This document shows, in pieces, positions 52,951 to 61,900 of a stretch of 64,000 nt of DNA. Position numbers and translations under genes: made by a program. The notes beneath the pieces are model-generated. The model saw only the letters and a program-made list of their open reading frames with translations, was not told the DNA's origin and did not search any database. Each line of letters begins with the position of its first letter. Position 1 is the first letter of the stretch. Source of the stretch: Streptomyces jumonjinensis (GTDB taxonomy: Bacteria > Actinomycetota > Actinomycetes > Streptomycetales > Streptomycetaceae); assembly GCF_009600885.1 (NCBI RefSeq), contig NZ_VCLA01000191.1, forward strand, positions 115,811 through 179,810, read 5' to 3'.

Positions 52951-54083
52951 ATGCCCTACCGTGCGCCCATGGCCGCGCCCCGGGACCTCGAACGCACCGT
53001 CCTGGCGGACATCCATGACCTCGCCCTGGCGGAGCGGACGCCGGAAGGGTTCTTCCACGGGCTCACCCCGCTGCTGCGCGACGCGCTCCGCTTCGACGCG
53101 GGCTGCTGGCACGGCGCCGACCCGGTCACCGGGTTTCTCACGTCCACGGTGTCCGACGGTCTGGATCTCGGAAGCTTCGAGCAGGCCGCTCAGCTGGAGA
53201 TCTGGTCGGACGACGCCACCCGCTTCGCCGCGATCCGGGCGGCCGGGCGGCTGGCCGACACCGTCCACCGGGCCACCCGGGGACATCCCGAACACAGCGT
53301 CCGCTACCGCGAACTGCTGTCGGGCCACCACTTCGTCGACGAACTGCGCATCAACTTCGATCACCACGGCGGACGATGGGGATCGGCGGCGCTGATGCGC
53401 GAGCGCGACCAGCGGCCGTACGGCGCGGACGAGCTGCGGCTGGCCGCGCGCGCCGCCCGGGCGATCGGCACGGCGCTGAGCCGCTACGCCCTGCCCGCGC
53501 CCGCGGCGGCGGCGGCAACGAAGATGGACGGCCCGGCGGTCGCGGTGATCAGTGCGGCGGGACGGCTCACCGCCGCGGACCCGGCGGCCGAGGCCCTCCT
53601 CGCGGAGCTCGCCGATGACCCCAGGTCCGGCGCGCTCCCGGGGTCGCGCGGCAGCGCGCGCACCGCTCTGCCGACCGCGCTCACCACCATCGTCGAGCAG
53701 GCCCGGGGCCGCCTGGGGCCGGGCGCGGCGGAGCGCCGGTCCGGGCCCGGCTGAGGCGGGCGTCCGGCCAGTGGCTGACGCTCCACGCCTCGCTGCTCGA
53801 AGGCCGCCCCGACGGCGCGATCGCCGTGGTGGCACAGCCCGCCACGCCCGCCGAGGTCATTCCGCTCACCTTGATGGCGCACCGGCTGACACCCCGTGAG
53901 CAGGAGGTCGCCCTGGCCGCGCTGCGCGGCCGGTCCACCCGGGAGATCGCCGCCGAGCTCTTTCTGTCGCCCGTCACCGTGCAGGACCATCTCAAAGCGG
54001 TCTTCGACAAGACCGGGGTGCGCAGCAGACGTGAGCTCGTGGCGCTGCTGATGACGCGGACCCTGGCGGAGGCGGGGCTCTGA
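52951..54083 (+). pseudogene. GAF-like/LuxR regulator, frameshifted
   Basis: The N-terminal sensor-like region (residues 1-170: RTVLADIHDLALAERTPEGF, YRELLSGHHFVDELRINFDH, RAARAIGTALSRYALPAPAA) and a second region (AVAVISAAGRLTAADPAAEA) end at a stop at 53754. The C-terminal LuxR helix-turn-helix (LTPREQEVALAALRGRSTRE, IAAELFLSPVTVQDHLKAVF) continues in another frame to 54083. Adding one C near 53728 joins them through RLRRASGQWLTLHASLLEGR. This layout is common in Streptomyces orphan regulators. Confidence 0.8.
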
Positions 54084-54129
54084 ACCGGCCGCGCGTGCAA
54101 GTGTCCCGGGTGCCGTGCGACCGCGGAGG

Positions 54130-54205
54130 TGGTGGACGCCTCCTGGACGGCGGCGTTGGGGCTGGTGTACGCGGCGTAGCCGCCCATGAGGTCTTCCGTG
54201 GTCAT
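54130..54205 (-). pseudogene. Possible lanthipeptide-type leader remnant
   Basis: Minus-strand ATG 54205 with a good GAGGAGC site begins MTTEDLMGGYAAYTSPNAAV. The DLMGGYxAYT start resembles leaders of class V (lexapeptide-like) lanthipeptide precursors as I recall them. After about 25 codons the frame enters the antisense of the LuxR gene, so any core peptide is missing. No lanthipeptide enzymes are nearby. Confidence 0.4.
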
Positions 54206-54830
54206 AGGTGCTCCTCGGTGTGGTGCCCGGTTCCCCGACTGCTGCCGGGTGCGACGATTCCAGCAGGGGCACCGCCGCCCCGCCCAGAGCAGGAATCTGG
54301 CCCTTGCCCGGGGGTCCGGTACGGGGTGCGGCGGGATGGCGGCAAGGTTCTGCCGGGTCCCGGGCGGCCGGTGCGCGGCTGTCGGCAAGGTCCTGTCGTA
54401 CCGCCGCCGCTCCCCCGCTCCCGGACCGTCAGCAGGTGGTGCGGTAGGGCGGTCCGGGCACCAGGGCAGCCCGCTGACTCCGGGTGCGAGGGTGCGGGGT
54501 CGTCCTGGGGGGCTGCGAACCGGGTGCTGGGCGGCCCGGGTCGGTTTACCGCGGTAAACCGGTCGCCCGGCGTGCCGTGCGGCTCGGCTCGGCTCAGCGA
54601 GGGTGGTTTACCGCGGTAAACCGCCGAGGGCCTGCCTGCTCCGGTTTACCGCGGTAAACCGGTCTCATCGGGCCTGGTTTACCGCGGTAAACCGCTTTCG
54701 CTCGGGCGCGGTCACCGCCACCCAGTGAGGCAAAACACCCAAGTACTGGTCAAAACAGGGCAGTCTCATCTGGCATGATGCCCTCTGCCCGAAGTACCGG
54801 ATCCAACGGGAAGCAAACGGAGCATTCAGG
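54206..54830. promoter_or_regulatory. parA upstream region with centromere sites
   Basis: Apart from four palindromes between 54543 and 54693, this 625-bp region holds no supported gene. It should contain the par promoter. Confidence 0.6.
54543..54693. repeat. parS-like palindromes, upstream cluster (4 copies)
   Basis: GGTTTACCGCGGTAAACC at 54543-54560, 54605-54622, 54643-54660 and 54676-54693. Each is a perfect dyad, with spacings of 15 to 44 bp. They lie just upstream of parA and resemble ParB-binding centromere sites of plasmids. They differ from the conserved Streptomyces chromosomal parS (GTTTCACGTGAAAC). Confidence 0.85.
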
Positions 54831-54960
54831 CCGGCAAGCGTCTATGTCGTATCCATCGACCCCCAGGCCTCCACGGTCTGGTGGGCGAATCGCATCACCG
54901 ATCTCCCCTTCGACTTCTCCCAGGAGCATGAGTCTCCGGAGAACCTCCAGGTCCTCAAGG
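54831..54960 (+). other. Displaced ParA segment (Walker A' block) upstream of Walker A
   Basis: In the same frame as parA this DNA encodes SVYVVSIDPQASTVWWANRI and PFDFSQEHESPENLQVLKDT. In ParA ATPases this block, holding the DPQAS (Walker A') Asp, lies after the Walker A helix; here it comes before it. The expected location downstream (about 55075) lacks it. No start codon serves it. See findings. Confidence 0.7.
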
Positions 54961-54980
54961 ACACCGGAGCGAGGGTCCAT

Positions 54981-55490
54981 GTGGTCGCCAATCAGAAGGG
55001 CGGGGTGGGGAAGACCACCACCACCCTCAATCTGGGGGCCGTCGTCGCCGATGTGCTCAAGGCCGGCGGCAACGGCCTCCAGCATGTCTTCATCGACACC
55101 CCCGGCAGCCTTCAGGACGAGAACCTTCTGCTGGAGGCGTTGAAGTACGCGCACGATGTGATCGTCCCCATGCCCCCGGAGGGGCTCGCGTTCGACCCCA
55201 CCGCCAGGACCGTCCAGAAGGTCATCGAGCCGACAGGACTCCCCTTCAAGGTCGTCATCAACAACTGGGATCCCCGGGACGGCAGGGCCGACCTGGAGGA
55301 AACGCAGTCCTATGTCGACGCACAGGGGTGGCCTCGCGCGGAGGCGGTCATCCGGCGGTACAAGGTGCACACCCGCGCGTCGGTCGAGGGACGGGTGGTG
55401 ACCCAGTACCCGAAGAACCGGGTCGCCATGGAGGCCCGTGAGGACTTCTTCCGGCTCGCTCTGGAGATGGGTTACGGAGGTCGCGCCTGA
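54981..55490 (+). CDS. parA: ParA-type partition ATPase, rearranged core
   Basis: 169 aa from GTG 54981 (GGAGCGAGGG upstream). It contains Walker A KGGVGKTT at residues ~6-13, then jumps from ADVLKAGGNG directly to LQHVFIDTPGSLQDENLLLE (Walker B), followed by the normal C-terminal part (DVIVPMPPEGLAFDPTARTV, KVVINNWDPRDGRADLEETQ, RVVTQYPKNRVAMEAREDFF). About 45 residues including the Walker A' Asp are missing here and found upstream instead. Activity is therefore doubtful. Its TGA overlaps the parB ATG by one base, so the pair is coupled. Confidence 0.8.
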   Translation: MVANQKGGVGKTTTTLNLGAVVADVLKAGGNGLQHVFIDTPGSLQDENLLLEALKYAHDVIVPMPPEGLAFDPTARTVQKVIEPTGLPFKVVINNWDPRDGRADLEETQSYVDAQGWPRAEAVIRRYKVHTRASVEGRVVTQYPKNRVAMEAREDFFRLALEMGYGGRA

Positions 55491-56590
55491 TGGGACGCCG
55501 TACCAGTCTCGCCTCACTCGCCGGCCAGAAGGTCGACTCCGTACCGGGGCAGAGCGATCCGCTGCTGCTGACGCTCCCCCTGGAGAAGCTGGTCCCGACC
55601 CGCTTCAATCCGCGCCGGAACTTCGGCAGCGAAGGCGATCTCAGGGACTTCGGCGAGAAGCTGAGGAGGCGACAGCTTCAGCCCGCCGTGGTGGTGTCCC
55701 GGTCCGCCTATCTCAGGCTCTGGCCCGAGGAGGCCGAGCACATCGGCCCGGCTTCCTTCGTCATCGCCAACGGCGAGCGCCGGTACCGGGGCTCTCTCGC
55801 CGCCGGGATGACGACGCTCAATGTCGTGCACAACGAGGATGTGGCCAACAGCCGCGCCGACTTCCTCGACGCGATCCTCTCCGAGAACAACGACCGGGAG
55901 GATCTCGATCCGATCGAGCGCGCGATCGGCATCGAGACGATGGTCGTCCAGCTCGGCGGCGCGGACAAGGTCGCACAGCACTATGAGAAGTCCAAGGGAT
56001 GGGTCAGCCAGCAGCGGAAGCTGCTCGCTCTGACTCCCGAGCTCCAGGCTCTGGTCAGCTCCGGCGAGATCCCCATCCGGGTCGCCCGGGACATCGCGGG
56101 GCTCCCGGCCGCCGAGCAGGCGGCGGCGTGGAGCGAGGAGCAGCAGCGGCGGGCGGCGACGCAGGGTGTGCCGCGTTCCCGGAAGCCCAAGGCGGTCGCG
56201 GGGGAGCCCGGGGACCGGCGGCGGGCGGCAGCGGGCGAGCGGGACCGGGGGAGTCGTCCCGCCGGGGCCACGCCCACGCCTGCGGGTCCGGTCGAGCCGG
56301 AGCGGTTTACCGCGGTAAACCGGCCCGGGGCGGCGGCAGCGCTCGCCGGTGAGACCGTCGATGAGCTTCCGGGCGGCGTGCCCGCCGGGGAGGGATCCGC
56401 CGCGACCATGCCTCATCAGTCCGCGCCCGCCGGGGCGGACGGCCTCTGGGCGGATCCGGAGCGGCTGTGCGGGCACATCATCGAGGTGATGTCGCGGGCC
56501 GACCGCCGGCGTCTGGCGTCCCTGCTGCTCACCTACAACGCCCAGGAGACCGAGGCCGAGACCTTCTCCCAGGCTGACGCACCGGCGTAG
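55490..56590 (+). CDS. parB: ParB centromere-binding protein
   Basis: 366 aa. N-terminal ParB box: LPLEKLVPTRFNPRRNFGSE, DFGEKLRRRQLQPAVVVSRS, FVIANGERRYRGSLAAGMTT (ENRR-type CTP-binding motif). Central helix-turn-helix: LDPIERAIGIETMVVQLGGA, DKVAQHYEKSKGWVSQQRKL, EIPIRVARDIAGLPAAEQAA. Long Pro/Gly/Arg linker, then a C-terminal dimerisation region (HIIEVMSRADRRRLASLLLT). One palindrome lies inside the linker-coding region and is translated as RFTAVNR. Predicted to load on the GTTTACCGCGGTAAAC sites for plasmid segregation. Confidence 0.92.
   Translation: MGRRTSLASLAGQKVDSVPGQSDPLLLTLPLEKLVPTRFNPRRNFGSEGDLRDFGEKLRRRQLQPAVVVSRSAYLRLWPEEAEHIGPASFVIANGERRYRGSLAAGMTTLNVVHNEDVANSRADFLDAILSENNDREDLDPIERAIGIETMVVQLGGADKVAQHYEKSKGWVSQQRKLLALTPELQALVSSGEIPIRVARDIAGLPAAEQAAAWSEEQQRRAATQGVPRSRKPKAVAGEPGDRRRAAAGERDRGSRPAGATPTPAGPVEPERFTAVNRPGAAAALAGETVDELPGGVPAGEGSAATMPHQSAPAGADGLWADPERLCGHIIEVMSRADRRRLASLLLTYNAQETEAETFSQADAPA
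56304..56321. repeat. parS-like palindrome inside parB
   Basis: GGTTTACCGCGGTAAACC lies within the disordered linker of ParB, read as FTAVN. It preserves the open frame. Confidence 0.9.
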
Positions 56591-56635
56591 CGCCTCTCGT
56601 CCGGGCCGTCCTGAACCCGAGGGCCCGTCTGTTTC

Positions 56636-57014
56636 GGTTTACCGCGGTAAACCGGAGCGGGCGGGCCCTCGGCTGTTTACCGCGGTAAACCGAGCAGAGG
56701 TGTTCGGCCGCTCCGGTCCACGGAGGCGTTCGACCGCGCCGGTCCAGCGCGGGCCGGCTCGGTTTACCGCGGTAAACCGAGCCGGGATCACCCGGCGGAT
56801 TGGACTGACCCCCGACTGGTTTACCGCGGTAAACCGCCGAGGAAGTCACCCGGCGACCGGTTCCGGGCCGAGCCTGCCCGGTCACCCGGCGGACTGGTTT
56901 ACCGCGGTAAACCAGTCGGGGGCGGTCGTCCCCGGCAGCGACTGGAACGACCCGGCTGCTGCCGCGGACGGTGGAGGCGGCCCGCGCCGCCGAGCCGGTT
57001 TACCGCGGTAAACC
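56636..57014. repeat. parS-like palindromes, downstream cluster (6 copies)
   Basis: Dyads at 56636-56653, 56675-56690 (one base shorter on the left), 56761-56778, 56818-56835, 56896-56913 and 56997-57014. Several sit in longer perfect palindromes, for example 56991-57020, where the symmetry extends to 30 bp with CGAGCC/GGCTCG arms, and 56892-56917 with GACT/AGTC arms. The DNA between them shows no gene. Confidence 0.88.
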
Positions 57015-57022
57015 GGCTCGGG

Positions 57023-57634
57023 TCACCCGGCGGCCCGCGCCGGGGCCGGGGCCGTGGCGGTCAGAAACGCGGAGAGCGCGTCATCGGCCGAGGTCAGCAG
57101 GGCCTGGTCATGTGCCCCACTGGCGACCGTGTCGTACACCAGATGCACCCGGGCGTCCTCGATGCCGCAGAAGCGGGAGACACCCACCCTCAGCTGCCGG
57201 TCGATCAGATCGTCCCAGCCGCCCTCGGTGAAATGCTCGCGCGAGTAGCCCGCCAGACCGATCCACTGGATGCGCTTGCCCGCCAGCCGGGGGCGGCTGC
57301 GACCGTAGGCGAAGCCGTAGTTCCACACCCGGTCGACCCAGCCCTTGAGCAGCGCGGGCAGACCGAACCACCAGACCGGGAAGACCACCACGATCACATC
57401 GGCGGCTTCGACGCGCGCCATATGCGCCCGCGCCTCGGGGCTGTACCGCTTCTCCCGGTCGGCCCAGTCGGGTTCGTCCTCGGGTGTCATCCGCGGGTCG
57501 AACCCCTCGGTGTGCAGATCGAGTACATCGACGGTGTGACCGGCGGCGGCGAGCCGGTCGCGGGCGCGGGCGGCGACCCTGGCGGTCAGGGAGTCGGTAC
57601 GGGGGTGGGCCAGGACGAGGAGGGCGGCGGCCAT
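57023..57634 (-). CDS. NAD(P)H dehydrogenase (quinone)-type flavodoxin-fold protein
   Basis: 203 aa. Starts AAALLVLAHPRTDSLTARVA, the FMN phosphate loop of the NQO1/MdaB group, then VEAADVIVVVFPVWWFGLPA, LLKGWVDRVWNYGFAYG and LAGYSREHFTEGGWDD. Members reduce quinones by two electrons with NAD(P)H and protect against quinone stress. Followed 71 bp away by the MDR reductase gene upstream on the same strand. Its end almost touches the last parS site. Confidence 0.9.
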   Translation of the reverse strand: MAAALLVLAHPRTDSLTARVAARARDRLAAAGHTVDVLDLHTEGFDPRMTPEDEPDWADREKRYSPEARAHMARVEAADVIVVVFPVWWFGLPALLKGWVDRVWNYGFAYGRSRPRLAGKRIQWIGLAGYSREHFTEGGWDDLIDRQLRVGVSRFCGIEDARVHLVYDTVASGAHDQALLTSADDALSAFLTATAPAPARAAG

Positions 57635-57705
57635 GACGGTGGTGATCCTTCCGGGGCGGGGCCGAGGGGAGTGAGGGGGAGTGAGGGGGAGTGAGCGGGC
57701 GGCGG

Positions 57706-58743
57706 TCAGGTCAGGCGGACGAGCATCTTGCCGGTGTTGACCCCGCTCAGCACGCCCAGGAAGGCCGCCGGAGCCTGCTCGATGCCCTCGAAGACGGTCT
57801 CCTCCGTGTGCAGCGACCCCTCCGTCAGCCAGCCGACAGCCCGCTCGGTGAACTCCGGGAACAGCCCGAAGTGGTCGCTGACGAGCATGCCGCGCAGCTG
57901 AAGCCGCTTGGTGTACGCCTGGAAGAGGTTGTGGGGGCCCGGCACGGGGCCGGTCGCGTTATAGCCGCTGATCGCACCGACGAGCGCGAAGCGGGCCCCG
58001 GTGGCGGCATTGGCGATCGCGGCCTCCAGGTGGTCGCCGCCGACATGGTCCACATAGACGTCGATACCGCCGGGGGCCGCCTCGGCGAGCTGGGCGGCGA
58101 TCGCACCGGCCCGGTAGTCCAGGGCGGTGTCATAGCCGAAGTCGTTCACCAGCTTCGCCGTCTTCTCCGGCCCGCCCGCCGACCCGATCACCCGGGCCGC
58201 GCCGAGCTTGCGGGCGATCTGCCCGGCGACGCTGCCGACCGCGCCCGCCGCGCCGGAGATGAACACGGTGTCGCCCGGGCGAACCGGGGCCACCTCGGTG
58301 AGGGCCGCGTACGCGGTCAGACCGGTGGTGCCCAGCGGGCCGAGATACGCCTGGGCGGGGACGGCCGAGACGTCCAGGACGGACACGGCCGCGCCGTCGA
58401 GCACGGCGTACTCCCGCCAGCCGGCGAAGTGCGACACCGTCGCACCGACCGGGACGGCGTCCGCGCGGGACGCCACCACCTCGCCGACCGCGCTGCCCTC
58501 CAGCACCGCGCCGAGCCCGAACGGCGGGATGTACGACTCGGCGTCGTCCATCCGCCCCCGCATATACGGATCCACCGACATCCAGGTGTTCCGGACCAGG
58601 ATCTCTCCCTCGCCCAGCTGCGGCACCGGGGCGGTGACCAGCTCGAAGTTCTCCTCGGTGGGGGCGCCCACCGGCCGGGAGGCCAGCCGTATCTCACGAC
58701 CGGTGACGACGGTGCGCGGGGAGGCGGAAGAGTTGACGGACAT
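57706..58743 (-). CDS. NADP-dependent zinc-free MDR oxidoreductase (CurA/leukotriene B4 dehydrogenase type)
   Basis: 345 aa. ELVTAPVPQLGEGEILVRNT, WMSVDPYMRGRMDDAESY, YLGPLGTTGLTAYAALTEVA, the NADP loop FISGAAGAVGSVAGQIARKL and IDVYVDHVGGDHLEAAI define the family. It lacks zinc ligands. Such enzymes reduce alpha,beta-unsaturated ketones. It is divergent from the BTAD regulator, which may control it together with the quinone reductase. Confidence 0.92.
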   Translation of the reverse strand: MSVNSSASPRTVVTGREIRLASRPVGAPTEENFELVTAPVPQLGEGEILVRNTWMSVDPYMRGRMDDAESYIPPFGLGAVLEGSAVGEVVASRADAVPVGATVSHFAGWREYAVLDGAAVSVLDVSAVPAQAYLGPLGTTGLTAYAALTEVAPVRPGDTVFISGAAGAVGSVAGQIARKLGAARVIGSAGGPEKTAKLVNDFGYDTALDYRAGAIAAQLAEAAPGGIDVYVDHVGGDHLEAAIANAATGARFALVGAISGYNATGPVPGPHNLFQAYTKRLQLRGMLVSDHFGLFPEFTERAVGWLTEGSLHTEETVFEGIEQAPAAFLGVLSGVNTGKMLVRLT

Positions 58744-58914
58744 GGCGGCTACCTCTGTTCGGTGGTCCGTACCGTCCGGTTCAGGCTGTCCCGGACTCGA
58801 TGACCTCACTGTGCCGACCACCGCGCACGATCCGCCGACGGTCCGCTGACGGTCGGCCCCCAGCCGCTGACGATCTCCCTTGAGGGGCCGGTTGACCTGC
58901 GTTAACGTGATGTC
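58744..58914. promoter_or_regulatory. Divergent promoter region, MDR gene versus BTAD regulator
   Basis: A 171-bp gap containing the two divergent promoters, with GACCTGCGTTAACGTGATGT directly before ATG 58915. The regulator may be leaderless or weakly initiated, as no clear ribosome site is seen. Confidence 0.5.
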
Positions 58915-61900
58915 ATGCGCTTCGGGGTACTGGGTTCGCTGGCCGTGTGGACCGCCGAAGGACAGCTGGTGCGGGTCCCCGAGGCGAAGGTGCGAGCGCT
59001 GCTCGCGGATCTCCTCGTACACCGGGACGGACCGGTGTCCGCGGATCTGCTCATCGAGGATCTCTGGGGCGCGGATCCCCCGGGCAATCCGGCCAACACC
59101 CTTCAGACCAAGGTCTCCCAGCTGCGCCGTGCCCTGGAGGCGGGCGAGCCCGGAGGCCGCGAGCTGGTCGCCTACCGGCCGCCCGGCTACGAGCTGAGAA
59201 TCGGGCCGGACGCGGTCGACGCCGACCGGTTCGCCGAACTGACCGCCCGCGCGCGGGCGAGCACCGACCCGCGGACCCGGGCCGTGCTGCTCGCGGACGC
59301 GCTCGCGCTCTGGCGGGGCCCCGCGTTCGCCGACTTCCGCGACGAGGAGTTCACCCGCGCGGCCGTCACCCGTCTCGACGAACAGCGGCTGACCGCCCTG
59401 GAGGATCAGGCCGAGGTCCGGCTGGAGCTGGGCGAGCACACCCTGCTCGCCGATGAGCTGGGGGAGCGGGTCGCGCTCCATCCGCTCCGGGAACGGCTGC
59501 GGGCCGCGCATCTGCGCGCGCTGTACCGTTCGGGCCGCCAGCGCGAGGCGCTCGCCGGATACGCCGAACTGCGCGAGCTGCTGGCCGATGAACTCGGTCT
59601 CGACCCGGGCCCCGAGCTCGCCGCGCTGCATCAGGCCATCCTCGAACAGGACCCGGCGCTGGCGGCCGTGCCCGCTCCGGTCACATCGGCGGCCCGCCCC
59701 CGGGGCAATCTGCCCGCCGCGCCGACCGAGCTGATCGGGCGCGAGGACGCGCTCACCGAGGTGGGCGCGCTGCTGCGGACCGCCCGGCTGGTGACGCTGA
59801 CCGGCCCCGGCGGGGTCGGCAAGACACGGCTGGCGCTCGCGGCGGCGGCCGAGGCCGCCGGGGACTTCCCCGACGGGGTGTGGCTCGTCGAGCTGGCGGG
59901 GCTGCGGCGGCCGAGCGGCGTCGAGCTCGCCGAGGCGATCGCGGCGGCGCTCGGGATCCGCGACGAGAGCGGTTCCGGTCCGGCCGGGTTCCGCGCGCCG
60001 GAGCCGCAGGCCCGGCTGGCCGCCGCGCTGCGCGAACGGCGGCTGCTGCTGGCGCTGGACAACTGCGAGCATGTCATCGAGCCGGTCGCGCTCCTCGTGG
60101 ACGCGCTGCTGCGGGCCGCTCCCGGAGTACGGGTCCTGGCCGGCAGTCAGGAGACGCTGGCCGTCTCCGGCGAGGTGCTGTACGTGGTGCCTCCGCTGGC
60201 GCTGCCACAGCCGGGGGCAGCGCTCCCGGAGCTCTCCCGGTCCACGGCCGTCCAGCTGTTCACGGCGCGCGCGGCGGCCTCGGCTCCCGGGTTCGTCCTC
60301 GACGAGCGGAACGCGGACGCGGTCGCGTCGGTGTGCCGGCGGCTCGACGGCATCCCGCTCGCCCTGGAGCTGGCCGCCACCCGCGTACGCGGTCTCGGCG
60401 TCCACGGTCTGGCGGCCCGGCTGGACGACCGCTTCCGGGTGCTCGGGGTCGGGCGGCGCGGCACGCCCACCCGGCAGCAGACCCTGCGCGGAATGATCGA
60501 CTGGAGCTGGGAGCTGCTCAGCGCGCCGGAGCGGCGCGTGCTGCGCCGGCTGGCGGTCCACGCGGACGGCTGCGCGCCGGAGGCCGCCGAGGCGGTGTGC
60601 TCGGGGGCGGACCTCGGGGGCGGCGATGTGCTCGATCTCATCGGCCGGCTGGTGGACCGCTCGCTGGTGGTGGCGGTGGACGGGGCGGAGGGGCCGCGCT
60701 ACCGGCTGCTGGAGTCGGTCGCCGCCTACGGTGTCGAAAGCCTCCGTGCCTCGGGTGAGCTCGATGAGACACGGCGGCGGCACGGCGAGTACTTCGCGGC
60801 CTTCACGGAGCGGGCGGAACCGGGGCTGTACGGGCCCGAGCAGCGGCTGTGGCTGGCGCGGCTGGACGCGGAGAGCGCCAATCTGCGGGCCGCCCTGGAC
60901 GGTGCGGTCGAACGGGGCGACGCGGGGCTCGCGATACGGCTCGCGAGCTCGGCGGCGTGGTACCGCTTTCTGCGCGGACGCCACCGGGAGGCGTACCGGG
61001 CGCTGACGGCCGCGCTCGCCGGCGAAGGTGGCGCGCAGGACGCACTGCGGGCCGGGGCCGGGGCTTGGTGCGCCGGATTCGCGATGGTCTGCGGTGAGGG
61101 AAGCGATCTGATTCGGCGGAGCCGGGAGGCGCTGAAGCCCTTCGAGACGGTCGCGGCGGGACGTGACCGGGCGCGCTGGTTCCTGGGTCTGGCACATCTG
61201 CACATGGGCGACGCGGACACCGGCGGTGAGCTGACCGGGCAGGCGCTGCGCGGGTTCCGGGCGACGGACGACCGCTGGGGCGTCGCGGCGGCGCTGAGCG
61301 GCGTCGCCAAGTGCGCGATGTTCCGGGGCGATCTGGTCGCGGCGCGTGCGGCGGCCTCCGACAGCGCGGCGCGGTTCGCGGCGCGGTTCGCGGCGCTGGG
61401 GGACCGGTGGGGCCGGGTGCAGGCGTCGGATCAGCTCGCCTATGCCGCCGAGGTGTCGGGGGAGTACGAGAGCGCGGCGGCGCTGCACCGCGAGGGACTG
61501 CGCTGGGCCGAGGAGCTGGGCCTGTGGACGGATGTCTCGTACCGGCTGTCCGGGCTCGGCCGGATCGCGCTGCTGCGGGGCGACTTCGAGCAGGCGGACG
61601 GCTTCCATGAGCGGGGGAGACGGCTGGCGGTCGAGCAGTCGGACCGGTTCGCCGAGGGGTTCGCCGAGACCGGCCTGGGCCTGGGCGCACGCCGGGCGGG
61701 CGACCCGGACCGGGCCGAGGGGCATCGGCGGCGCGCGCTCTCCTGGAACACCCGGCTCCAGGAGGCGTACGGAGTGCCGTACTACGGGGTGACGCTGCTC
61801 CTCGCCGAACTGGGGTTCGCGGCCGAGCTGCGGGGTGACGCGGCGGGCGCGCGGGCGCTGCACACCGAGGGGCTGGCGGCGGCCAGTGCCGGCGCCGACC

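Noticed and set aside
54543..57014. GTTTACCGCGGTAAAC palindromes as terminators or operators of a dispersed regulon
   Set aside because: They cluster only around parAB, one is inside parB, and they lack U-runs; a centromere explains them better.
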